Source: CBDCUW01 sp963734865 (lineage in GTDB: Bacteria > Planctomycetota > Planctomycetia > Pirellulales > Pirellulaceae). From it: a stretch of DNA of 64,000 nt. Under the pieces are notes generated by a model. That model ran no database searches. It was not told the origin of the DNA and was given only the letters and a program-made list of their open reading frames with translations. Below are positions 19,847-29,121 of the stretch, in pieces. Location: positions 62,001-126,000 of the forward strand of contig CAVTIV010000004.1 of NCBI GenBank assembly GCA_963734865.1. The letters run 5' to 3'. Every line of letters starts with the position of its first letter. Position 1 is the first letter of the stretch. The translations under genes were made by a program, and so were the position numbers.

Positions 19847-19871
19847 CATCACCCGTGACTGCCTGATAACT

Positions 19872-20102
19872 GCGAAGCAGTGGCAGGTGATAGCCTGGGG
19901 CAAGCAATGCTCGTCTCAGCGAGCATTTCGCAGCCCCAGGACCGTCAAGCGAAACCGGAAATCCCCCCGCGGCGATTTGGCGGCGTCGCCGCCAAATCGC
20001 CGCGGGGAAGGTTTGTCGAATGCGCATCGTTTTCCTGGGGTTCCACCAGCCTCGCTAACGCTCGTTGGTTCACCCCCAGGCTATCACCTGCCACCGCTTC
20101 GC
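19872..20102. repeat. 231-bp nested inverted-repeat element
   Basis: The outer arms (19872-19900 and 20074-20102) match at 28 of 29 positions and contain GGCAGGTGATAGCCTGGGG and its complement. Inside sits a perfect palindrome at 19965-20007, two 21-base arms around one central base, beginning CCCCGCGGCGATTTGG. Smaller hairpins (CTCGTCTCAGCGAG; CTCGCTAACGCTCG) add to the structure. It resembles REP/BIME elements and carries no gene. Confidence 0.8.
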
Positions 20103-20155
20103 GGTTTTCCTTTTTCTTTGCAGTCCGAACGAGTCCGAACGGGGTCAGTCCGAAC

Positions 20156-20336
20156 GGGGTCAGCGCATTTGCGAACGCGCAGGACAGGCCCTAGGAAGGG
20201 GAGGGCGAGCAACAAAATGGGGGAAGATCGTGCCCCAACGGCAAAGCTGGCGGGGGGGGGGGGGGGATTTTCGCAAACCGAGGGCTCTTTCAACCTACCT
20301 CGCCCCGTCTTCCCTCGCCGAAAATGCACTGACCCC
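20156..20336. repeat. MITE-like repeat, copy 2
   Basis: About 180 bases with the same termini (GGGGTCAGCGCATTT and GAAAATGCACTGACCCC) and interior (GCGAACGCGCAGGACAGG, GGCGAGCAACAAAATG, GATTTTCGCAAACCGAGGG). It contains a run of 15 G at 20252-20266 where copy 3 has six, so length of that tract is unstable or poorly sequenced. Confidence 0.78.
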
Positions 20337-20340
20337 CGTT

Positions 20341-20520
20341 TCGCACATTTGCGAACGCGCAGGACAGGCCCTAGGAAGGGGAGAGGGCGAGCAACAAAAT
20401 GAGGGAAGATCGTGCCGCAACGGCAAAGCTGCGCGGGGGGTGATTTTCGCAAACCGAGGGCACTTTCAACCTACCTCGACCCGTCTTCCCCATCTTACCT
20501 CGCTAAAAATGCACTGACCC
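20341..20520. repeat. MITE-like repeat, copy 3
   Basis: Nearly the same as copy 2 over its whole length, directly adjoining it, from ATTTGCGAACGCGCAGGACA through GATTTTCGCAAACCGAGGG to AAAATGCACTGACCC. Its left terminus is eroded. Two more isolated right-end motifs follow at 20532-20547. Confidence 0.75.
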
Positions 20521-20559
20521 TGTTCGTGCTTTAAAATGCACTGACCCTGTTCCGCACTG

Positions 20560-20674
20560 ACCCCGTTCGCCCTGGGGACCCCGTTCGCCCTGGGGACCCC
20601 GTTCGCCCTGGACCCCGTTCGCCCTGGACCCCGTTCGCCCTGGACCCCGTTCGCCCTGGACCCCGTTCGCCCTG
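20560..20674. repeat. seven tandem 16-18 bp units
   Basis: Seven tandem copies of ACCCCGTTCGCCCTGG (two with extra GG). The unit overlaps the CTGACCCCGTTCG end of the neighbouring MITE-like copies, so it looks like expansion of a repeat end. The units have no spacers, so this is not a CRISPR array. From here to 20857 nothing else is recognisable. Confidence 0.8.
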
Positions 20675-20857
20675 ACGAAACGGGTGCGGACGAAGACGCA
20701 GTCCTGGAGTTATGCGACCGCCTGGAGTACGCCGAAAGAACCGGCGATGGCGACTTGGATATCCTATGGTGATCTGTAGCCACTCAGTCAGTGCGATCCG
20801 CTATACCACCCAAGCCAAGGCCCCGCAAGATGCAGTTCCCAGAACGCTCACAAACCA

Positions 20858-21546
20858 CTAGACGTTCGGTGTCCAATGCCGGTACCGCCAAGCTGTCTTC
20901 AGCGCAGTCCAGCCATATGCAACCGTGAGCTTTTTGCCCTCAGCCGCAGTTCGAGGCTCGTACTGGATCGATACTTGTACGATCGGAATCCCGGATCGAA
21001 TCAATTTCGTCGTTATTTCGACGCAGCCCTCGAAGCCGGACGATTCCAGCTGGATGTCGCGAAGGACTTGGGTAGGGATTAGTTTGTAGCATGTCGCGTG
21101 GTCTCGGACCAATTGACCATAAAGTAGTGCTATTGCGAAATCGATGAACAGGACGCCTGACGAAAGTATCCATCGGGATGGGCGATTCCAATGACTGGGT
21201 CGTCGACCGTAAACAGCCAATCTATCCGTGCCCGCGAACTGCATCAGGTTCGCAATCTGTCTTGGGTCGTACTCGAGGTCAGCATCCTGAACGATTATCC
21301 AGTCACCGGTGGCCACATTGAGCCCAGCACGAACTGCGGCCGTCTTGCCAATATTCGTTGGTTGCTGCAACAACGTCGCGCCAGTAGGTAGAATTTCCCT
21401 CAGGATTTCACTCGTGCCATCCATCGAACCATCGTCGACAACGATCAGCTCTAGTTCAGGAGTGTCCAATGCACCAATGCGACGTAAACCTCGTGAATTG
21501 TGGCCCGCTCGTTGAAAACCGGAACGATAACCGACAATCGCGTCAT
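20858..21546 (-). CDS. family 2 glycosyltransferase (one frame break)
   Basis: A GT-A fold glycosyltransferase of the dolichol-phosphate-mannose synthase-like group. The N-terminus MTRLSVIVPVFNERATIHEV is read from the ATG at 21546; the nucleotide-sugar-binding ELIVVDDGSMDGTS and metal-binding DWIIVQDADLEYDP blocks lie one frame over. The two join (HEVLRRIGALDTPELE) if the AAA at 21486-21488 on the plus strand had four bases. Later motifs, including FEGCVEITTKLIRSG and a C-terminal KTAWRYRHW, are intact. The start overlaps the stop of the GT39-like gene upstream by ATGA, so the two were translated as a pair, likely for lipid-linked sugar transfer to surface polymers. Confidence 0.75.
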
Positions 21547-23439
21547 GGAACTCGTCTATGCTCTCGCTCCACGTAAAATACCGCCAGTGTTGGCGACAAG
21601 TACAAGTCGGGTTCGATCACAACTAACTGTTCGAGCAGGTTCATGTACTCGTCATCGACAATCTCGCCCGTAACGCGATTCCAGGGTGCCGGAACACAAA
21701 GCCCTCGCATCACAACCAATGCGTCGCCTGTATCAGCACGTGGACTTTTTGGTGTTGGTCTGGTGGCGTGAGAAAGGAGCAAGTCTCGAAGCAACTGCTT
21801 GTCGGGAACCCCGACACTAAACCGTATTGCTTCCTCTGGCACGGTTCCATGAAGGCAAGTCCAAATGCCACGATCGCCTTGTTTGGCCTGATCGCTCACC
21901 CATCGCTCCAGTCGCCAGATCTGGCCTCCGTCGAAGTTGCTCGCGTGCAAGGCGGGGGGCATCCTATACATTCCGCCAACCGCTGGATTGACGTACGAAA
22001 AATAGAATGGACATACGATGATAGATTCAATCCCGGACATCGTGATTAGCAAAATTATCGACCAGCGAACGACGCGAGGGCGTGTGATGCATATTTGCCA
22101 CGCAACCCCAACGGAAAAGTAAACGGCTGGCAGCGACGGAAAAACGTACCGGACATTCAGAGCCATTTTTCCATTGATCGCTAAGAAAAAGAAGACGCTA
22201 CTGGCTACAATGACACAGAACAGTAGTGTCGCCAGAGAAAATCGATTTGTCACCTTCCGTCAAACTTGAGACACTACCCCCTTTTCGCTTGATGCGATGG
22301 AACGCAAAAAGGAAAGCGACGGGAACCAGTAGCATCATTATAAAAGCCGCAACCTGTTCTTTAATCAGTTATGTGGGAAAAATCCACACCATGAGCTGTC
22401 GGGATACCAAGTGCCGAGCAAGTATGTCGGGTACCCTCTTTCCATATCCAGTTGCTGCTCATCAAATCCAAGCAGGTATTGTTCAGGGAACGGTGACGGT
22501 AGCTCGCGAAGAATGCAAACTGCTTGATCAATTGTGTTCTTATTGTCGCATACGGCTTGATAAACCAGCTTAGCCGTTCGCTTCGAAAATCGTGCTCGCC
22601 CAACGAGACGCCAACTTGAGATCCGCCAAACGCCGCAATAACAACCAGCAACGCGATTGCTCCTTGCAGGAGAAAGCCGCCAGCATATAACCACATTTCT
22701 CGCCTAAGTCCGCTCCAGAAAAAGAGGCGGTAACTAAACACTGCCAATGGTTCCTAATAAATTGTTTGGGCAAAAGGTAAATTTGATGGTGAGCGATGAA
22801 CCCTACGCGAATCCAGACGCAATCACGTTGGTAATGTTGGGGCGCCGCAACCAACGGAGCGTCGTTATAAGTAGTACGGCGGCAGCAGTGCCCGAGAGAG
22901 CATCGGGCATGATGAGCCAACCGTGACCTAATACGAGCGGGCTCGTGAACCACATGATTGCCGACATCTGCCCCGCACGACGAAAAAGCGGCTCGGCGAG
23001 ACCAACCGCCATGATGATACCGGCCAGCAGTACGAGCGGAATTCTCACTAGGCGTCCAAGAACAAAAAAACGGTGATACGAGTGCCGGTTCAGGCTTATC
23101 AATCGATCACCAAGCTGCGATCCAACGGTGATCGAGGTCAATGACGGATACGCGATATAGCCGAGCTGTGGCTTGAAGGCCAAGTCAACTGGAACTCCGC
23201 TGATCAGCTTGTGGATAGGTGGATTAACCCGATAAAACGCTAGGTCCTGAGTGCGAAACGTTGCAATCCCCGCCGCAAGGTGATTTCGCTAATCACTGGT
23301 CGGTGCGCACGCAAACGATTGCCAGACCAGCGAAATCGCACAAAACACACACGACGCCGGCGTCGCGATAGCCAGGAGTTGAGCCTGTCTAATTCGGCTT
23401 ATGAGACATATTCGATCGCATACTCGATGAGCGATGAGC
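21543..23439 (-). pseudogene. GT39/PMT-type membrane glycosyltransferase, heavily broken
   Basis: A polytopic glycosyltransferase of the dolichyl-phosphate-mannose mannosyltransferase (ArnT/PMT_2) type. Recognisable parts are the N-terminal helix and the DE-x-x-H region followed by NHLAAGIATF...LAFYRVNPP, then several membrane segments, the LPSPFPEQYLLGFDEQQ loop and the C-terminal VRYVFPSLPAVYF helix and periplasmic tail. These lie in three frames with at least four frame changes. In-frame TAG codons replace the expected Glu of the DE motif (23289-23291) and a residue after IASGFA (about 22802). No start codon remains before the IS boundary at 23443, so the 5' end was probably removed or displaced by the insertion. 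It cannot make an active enzyme as read. Confidence 0.72.
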
Positions 23440-23442
23440 TTA

Positions 23443-24362
23443 GAGGCTGACAAAAAAACTGAGTGTTGACGACGTCATGAGGACGTCGTCTGTTGCAATA
23501 TTTGGAAACAGATGACGGCGACGGACATGGTTGTACATGCATCGATCATGATTTGCTTGCGACCATATCGGACACGTATGCGTCGCAACTCTTTGATCTA
23601 ACTGATCGTGCGTTCAACGACCCCGAATCCGACCGAGGCGCCTTCCATGCGTGCTGCCGCGTTTGCGATTGAATGGTTGGATACCAAGGTGGCGGAGGAT
23701 TTTGCGCGTGGCCTCGCAATCGTATCCCGCGTCGGCGTAGAGTTCTCGCGGGTGTGTTTTGGGGTGTCCCGGCTTTCCTCCCACGCAAGGATAATCGATG
23801 ACGGTGGGCAGGATCTCCAACTGATCGCTGCCGCGGAGCGGATGACCAACGGAACACCACGCTTGTCCACCAACAGCGTGAATTTTGTGCATTTTTCCGG
23901 CGATCAACTGGACTTGGGCCAGTTTGGTCGCCGCCGCCAAAGGCTCGCACTTGAGTGGAGTCAACGATCGTCGTATCCATGTCCAATTGATTCTCCTTGC
24001 GGAGCGAAGTCAAACAGAGCATGATGAATCTCGTCCCAGATCTTCTCTCTTTCCAGTCCGCAGTCGCATTCGCGCTGTCTCGCCGCAGCAACCCATTTCC
24101 AGCGCAACGTCTTTCCAGCGACAGCCTGTCACCAACACAAACCAGATCACTTTCAGAACGGTCCGATGGGGAACTGGCCTTCGTCCACTTGTGGTCCCGG
24201 CTCCTTTTCCTCCGGCAAGTTCTTCCGCACCATCTCATAAAACGTTTCCGGCATTCGTGCATTGGCCAGGACACTCTCCTTCCTGAAATGAGAAATGTCA
24301 TCCCGGTGGCAAATATCGTGCCAGTACTGACTCATTTTTCCTGGGCGTTTTTTGTCAGCCTC
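23443..24362 (-). mobile_element. IS5-like insertion sequence, 920 bp
   Basis: The ends carry a perfect inverted repeat GAGGCTGACAAAAAA (left from 23443, right ending 24362). TTA flanks the element on both sides (23440-23442 and 24363-24365), a 3-bp duplication of the TNA type that some IS5-family groups produce. It contains one broken transposase gene on the minus strand. It separates the DUF1559 gene from the GT39 gene and supplies the last bases of the DUF1559 stop codon. Confidence 0.8.
23475..24335 (-). pseudogene. IS5-like DDE transposase, broken
   Basis: Fragments in several frames match an IS5-type DDE transposase of about 280 residues. The N-terminal part is MSQYWHDICH...FPIGPF; then TTIVDSTQVRAFGGG carries the first catalytic Asp, ELYADAGYDCEATRKIL the second, and GVVERTIS...IKELRRIRVRYGRK the catalytic Glu region. 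Frames change at least three times, and the Trp expected after ERTIS is a TAG at 23598-23600. Mobilisation would need a transposase supplied from elsewhere. Confidence 0.75.
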
Positions 24363-25222
24363 TTAGTTGTCGCGTGATCTAGGAGTTAGCAGCGAGTCGA
24401 AAAGCTCTACATCAGTCGACGTGGAGAGTGTATCGACGTGCCCGTCGGCAAACGCAAAGTGGGCAAGCCCTCCATGGGCCGATCCCCAGTTGTCGCGAAA
24501 ATCTATCCCAACAGCATCTGGAACGATGAGCAATCCTGTGCGTGCCCGCAGATCCACCAATGTAGATGGGCTCGTCCCAGTACCAGGTTGTCGGAACGTG
24601 GACCACGGGGTCGAACGCCTTTTCGCCCAATAAGATAGTATGGCTCGTGCCGTCCCAAATATCCCGATAGGTTTGAGCATCTGGTCTGTTTAGGATTAGA
24701 CGCCCGTTCGCAACGTAATCCGTCTTTGCCATTGCGTGCCCGCCTGACTGATAGTCTCCGTACCGATCAAAACTTGCCGGCAATGCCGCACCCCCTCGGT
24801 CTCTCGAAGGGCATCGAAAAATCCCGAGCTCATCAATGTACGCGTCGCTTTCATACGCGTTACTCAGCTCAATCTGCGGCAGTATTGAAAAACACCAAGG
24901 GCCCGTTTGGTCGTGGGGCACGGCGCTTCGATGCAACACCCCACACGGCCTGCGACCCCGCGATGAAATCATGCGTAAATGGCTTTACCTTCTGACCGTT
25001 CACAGCAACAATTTTGTTCCCATTTGCCGCCCCCCTTTGTTGGGAAATCATATTTCGATGGAGTTCTGCGCCGCAGCTACTGCCGATTTGATCGGAACAT
25101 TGGACGCGACGAGCAGACTCACGTACACGCTGCACGGCCGGCAACAGCATTCCAATAAGTATGGAAATGATCGATATTACCACGACCAGTTCAATGAGCG
25201 TGAAGCCACGACGTAATCTCAC
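24363..25222 (-). pseudogene. DUF1559 protein with prepilin-type N-terminus, broken
   Basis: A planctomycete-type DUF1559 protein. The N-terminus MRLRRGFTLIELVVVISI is a type IV prepilin/pseudopilin cleavage and methylation signal with an LLPAVQRVRESARR helix, and the body carries WCFSILPQIELSNAY and, at the end, AHFAFADGHVDTLS, the usual DUF1559 C-terminal motif. At least two frame changes separate these parts. Such proteins are thought to be exported by a type II secretion or pilus-like machinery. The last codons abut the IS insertion, so the original C-terminus may be truncated. Confidence 0.78.
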
Positions 25223-25322
25223 TTTACGCGAAGATTCGTGTGGCGCAAATACGTACGCCTAATGCAAAAACTGTACATAAACGGTTTATGATTTTGTTTT
25301 CATGGACTCACGACCACGATCG

Positions 25323-26284
25323 TTATTCACGAAACGCTCTCCGGCGAAACGAGTATGCAGCGATGACGATGAGTAGGCCAATCAATATAACCGAAAAAAC
25401 AAGAGCATTCCTGCTCTTCGCTTCCGCCTCCGGAAATCCATAGTAGGCCAAGAAAACGGCCTATTCGTCCAGTCAATCGAGCGATGCTGAAACGTCCATG
25501 ACTCCGAAAAGATTCGCGATGGTTGCCGATTTGGCGTGTCTTTTGCCTCATCCTCATTGTTGTCGGGTAGAATGAGCCATCGTCCTCGACCCAATCAGTG
25601 TAATCGACACAGTACCGCCCGTCTCCAGGCACTTTGGGCCAAGAATGCTCAGCAGTCGGTAAGGAGGATCTCGCGTAATTACGAACATCCGGTCAGGGTA
25701 TTTGTCCGGTGACTCGGGAGGCGTGTACGCCAAGCTCCAGGTATCTACTTTCACCCCATCTTGTTCACCTGGTTCGCATGAAAGGATTTCAGCCATCCGA
25801 AGATAATCGGGGGCAAAGAATGGGCCAACTCGCAAATGACGACCGCTTATATCTAGCGTTCCACGATTCGTTTAACGCAATTTCATATGTAGGCTCGCCT
25901 GACTCCGCGAACCATTGCATCCTCCACCCATCATCGGCAGCAAGTCGATCCAGCGTGGCACCGTAGCCTGGATTACGATGCGCACCATTGTCAATTCGGG
26001 TCAGTTGTTCCGCCGCTTGAGGACACCAAGCCATCGCGGTCCAACAGTGTGTTGCCGGTATAAAAAAACTCATTGATCCTTTCGACGGTCCCTTCGCGAC
26101 TGTTCCTTGTGCTAAATGACCGCACGGCTCCAACGCCTTGAGCGACTGCATGCGAGGCGAGCGACTCGGCTATCTCGTTTAGTCTCTGTCGATCGCTATC
26201 ATTAGCCAAGAGACCCGAGCGAGGATGAATAAACATCGCAACGACCACCAAGAATATGTGTCTAACAGAAAAATCTTTCACCAT
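25323..26284 (-). pseudogene. secreted protein with C-terminal membrane anchor, broken
   Basis: An unrecognised protein whose parts lie in several frames. It starts with a signal peptide (MVKDFSVRHIFLVVVAMFI) and continues through SDRQRLNEIAESLASHAVAQG, a central part with APDYLRMAEILSCEPG and WSLAYTPPESPDKYPDRMF, and a Tyr/Trp-rich block DYTDWVEDDGSFYP. It ends in one membrane helix, LVFSVILIGLLIVIAAYSF, followed by RRRAFRE. At least four frame changes are needed to read it through. Two alternative ATGs (26299, 26284) exist; the later sits better against the signal peptide. Confidence 0.55.
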
Positions 26285-26390
26285 ATTCCTAATGAGCAAA
26301 GCTCTCTCGCGGAGACCGACTCAGACACGCCTTTAGCTGCATTGACAAGATCGCACGAAGCGGACACCGCCCGCTGGGTACCTTCACGTG

Positions 26391-26648
26391 CTAATGAAGG
26401 TATCCAAGCTGGCAGTAACAACTCGTACCACTGTACGGATTAAGCTTGCAGAGGCAGCTATAGTATTGACTTTCCGGATCTAGGATGCAGTTTTGGTCCG
26501 ATTCGTAACACGACGCGAAGTGTTGGTTGGCGCATGACACTGCAGTATCGTTACATTCGGGGATGCCAGAAGCCCAGGCGACTGGCAGGTTGTTGATTAA
26601 CATGATGCAGACAATCGCAATGCCGGCGCATTTCAACAGATTTCTCAT
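26391..26648 (-). CDS. small Cys-rich secreted protein
   Basis: An 85-residue protein with a clear signal peptide (GIAIVCIMLINNLPVAWA) and a mature part of about 60 residues containing nine Cys (CNDTAVSCANQHFASC, then a C-rich tail CLCKLNPYSGTSCYC). It is probably a disulfide-bonded extracytoplasmic protein. No family recognised. It is one of only two short intact frames in this island and lies just downstream of the MauE-like gene on the same strand. Confidence 0.6.
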   Translation of the reverse strand: MRNLLKCAGIAIVCIMLINNLPVAWASGIPECNDTAVSCANQHFASCYESDQNCILDPESQYYSCLCKLNPYSGTSCYCQLGYLH

Positions 26649-26727
26649 CGGTCAAGCCTCCAAAAGAAACAAAGAAAACGAACGTCAAGAACGACTCTCG
26701 ACGACATTGGCCACAACTCGTTGTTGC

Positions 26728-27514
26728 TCAATCTGCGCCCGAAACCTTCGCATACACTCTAAATGGAATAACACCAGCCTCGACGACTCGTCGTCTGGAT
26801 ACGAGAGGCACAGATACCGTCGACTGTGGCGGAATCGTTACCACGTGGCTTCCAACGCGTGCTGCAGTGCATTTACCATCGACTAACAAAAGCAAGATCG
26901 CGTCACGCGTAGGGTTCGTGAACGGCACGTTACCTAAAACGTAGTCTGATTTCTTGTATGCTGGATCCGGCGCAAAATCGCCGACGCGAAGGTTTGCAGC
27001 TCCGAGGTAGCCCGCTTTAGAAAAGTAGAATGCAAAATGAGTGATGAGCAAGAAGCAGCTAGCGGTTACGAGAGAATTCAATACGGCAGGTGCAAGCCTG
27101 ACGGACGGCACAGGTGGCGAATCCTTCGCAGGAGCGCGGGCAAGCATGCCGAGACAAAGCAGTGCGACAATAAACCAGTCAAAAACTGCAACGACGAGGG
27201 TTGACGCATTGAGGCGCGCCGAGGCACTCACAGTCTCGATTGACAATAAAGCTTGACGTTGAATAGATCGCGAAGCACAAGAAGGTTCCCGCAATCAAGA
27301 ACGTGACCACCCGCGAACGATTATTTGCAATACCGCCGGCGCCAAGAACAATTTCAAAAAATGCAGCGAAGGACCACAACACTTGTCCTGAAATGGGCTT
27401 TCCGGAATAGTATCCGTCGAGAAGGTCAGGCAGCTTTGCGATGCCTCCGACAAATAAGCCGACCGATGCAACGATCACTACTGTTCGCAGGTGTCTGCTC
27501 AGATGGTGGTTCAT
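26728..27514 (-). CDS. MauE/DoxX-like membrane protein (one frame break)
   Basis: The N-terminal half, from ATG 27514, has about four membrane segments with the pattern GIAKLPDLLDGYYSGKP, WSFAAFFEIVLGAGGI and VNRDCECLGAP. It resembles the MauE/DoxX-type redox-associated membrane proteins, and the DCECLG motif holds a Cys pair. It then changes frame near 27230 into RLNASTLVVAVFDWFIVALL, which continues to 26728 with a periplasmic domain of about 110 residues (LRVGDFAPDPAYKKSDYVLG). The restored length is about 260 residues. The family is linked to disulfide chemistry or quinone-linked redox; here the role is inferred only. Tandem repeats lie directly before the start codon. Confidence 0.6.
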
Positions 27515-27557
27515 TGTGTGCACCTTGTGTGCACCTTGTGTGCACCTTGTGTGCACC
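27514..27557. repeat. four 11-bp tandem repeats at a start codon
   Basis: Four exact copies of TTGTGTGCACC (27514-27557) abut the ATG of the minus-strand MauE-like gene. Read on the minus strand, each unit repeats AAGGTG, so the ribosome-binding site is inside the array. The 11-base period is not a multiple of three. Confidence 0.85.
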
Positions 27558-27570
27558 TTAAATATCTCGG

Positions 27571-27855
27571 TCACGGGAGACACTCGAAGGTGAATGGTAT
27601 GCCTTGAGTTTCAAGAATGCAAGACCCCCGTTTGGGTTTTCGTCGAATCAGCCAGGAGGGGTTGGAGAGTCGTTGGCGAAGTTCCTGGACTCGTCCGGGC
27701 CGCTGCCCCTCTAGCCGAACCTCCGCCGGGGTGGGTTCACCGGCGGTGCCATCGGGACGCCGTTGGCAGTTCGGGCAGATCATCAACCAAGCCCGGACGA
27801 CCTGTTCATCGCTCATCGCCCGCACTTGGTCGGGCCGATTGCGAAGATCAGGTGA
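27571..27855 (-). pseudogene. REP-type (IS200-like) transposase remnant
   Basis: About 95 codons encode LRNRPDQVRAMSDEQVVRAWLM followed by CPNCQRRPDGTAG and ELRQRLSNPSWLIRR, the central segment of planctomycete REP-associated/IS200-like transposases. The upstream part with the HUH/Tyr motifs and the downstream part are missing or unreadable. Such enzymes mobilise short palindromic repeats like those at 19.6-20.7 kb. Confidence 0.55.
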
Positions 27856-28010
27856 TTGTGAAAGGTTTTTCTTGCCGGATTTTTGCGACTTCGGCGGTGG
27901 CGTTGGCGGTTGGTCCTCCCGTTTCCCACTCCTGCTATTACCGCATGCGCTCCTCTGGCCTCCGATGCGGTGGGCCTCGTCCGATCACTTTTCGATTCCA
28001 TGACATTCCC

Positions 28011-28919
28011 GTGAACGAGCAGACTCGCAATGACATCATTCATCGTTGCATGCGCGGTCAATCGCAACGTGAGATCGCCAAGCGGTTGCACGTCTCGCGA
28101 AACACGGTCAGGGCGGTCTTGGATGAACTGCAGCAAGCTCGTGAAGGTAGAACGGTGCGAATCGACAAGCCAACGCCGACAAAGAAGCGGGCCAGTGTGC
28201 TCGATCCGTACGAGACAATGCTCAAAGAATTGCTCGTTCGCTATCCTGACATGCCGGTGGTTGATCTGCAAAATCGCTTACGGAAGTTCGGGTACGACGC
28301 TAGCTATACGATTCTGCGTCAACGAGTGAAGCTGATCAAACAGTCCGCGTCACAGGGCGAGCTGGCGACGGTGACAGCTCCCGGTGCGGTTGCCAGGGCC
28401 GCCTGTCGCAAGGTCGACATCCATCTGCCGCGGCCCACCCGACATGGTACGCAGTTGTTCATTTACCAACTGATCCATTCGCGGCAAGCGTATCTGCATT
28501 TTGTCGCGACAACGGATCTGGCAACGACGATTCACGAGCACGTTTGCGCCTTCGAACACTTTTCCGGCACCGCCGCTTCGGTCGAGTATGACAATGTTCC
28601 TGTCGTCAGCGAACATCCCGAGACTTCCGAGCCGGTGTTCCATCCGACGTTCCTGAGATTCGCGAGTCACTATGGTTTTCGACCGGCGAGTTGTCGCAGC
28701 CCGGCAACCGAGGACGAATCGTTTCTGGAGCGGCTGCAAACGGAGATTCTTTGCCGTCGCCCGTTCCGCTCCCTGGATCATGCCAACGATACGCTACTCT
28801 CGTGGCTTGCCAACGACGACGCTCAGGCCTGGTCATCATTCGGATCTCCGCCGACGGGTCGACCACTCGATGAGATTCCTCACCTGGTTCCCTTGCCGAG
28901 CAATGCATGGGCAGGGTAG
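28011..28919 (+). pseudogene. IS21-type transposase IstA, truncated
   Basis: From GTG 28011, 302 residues begin with an HTH domain (NDIIHRCMRGQSQREIAKRL, then HVSRNTVRAVL) and continue with a DDE-type integrase core (VSEHPETSEPVFHPTFLRFASHYGFRPASC; FLERLQTEILCRRPFRSLDH). The C-terminal domain normally found after LPLPSN is absent, since the frame stops after NAWAG, and no istB follows. The usual Gly/Lys-rich stretch after YGFRP is altered to RSPATEDES. I judge it a decayed remnant rather than a complete IS. Confidence 0.6.
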
Positions 28920-29121
28920 CGCGAGCAGGAAAGGTGGCTCTGTCGGTCGTTGCGAAATTGGCTCTGTCGTTGCCGCGATTCGTCGAGAGGCCACCATTGT
29001 GGCTCTTGTTGGGACCGGACCGGCTGACTGACGTTGAAACAACTGCCTTGCCGGGTTAGGACTCGAGCGTCAGCAGCGATGATGTTGGGACGAATGGATT
29101 CATGCATGGGAGCCCACGGAT

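Noticed and set aside
20560..20674. CRISPR-like array
   Set aside because: Units of 16-18 bases are directly adjacent with no spacers and no cas genes are near.
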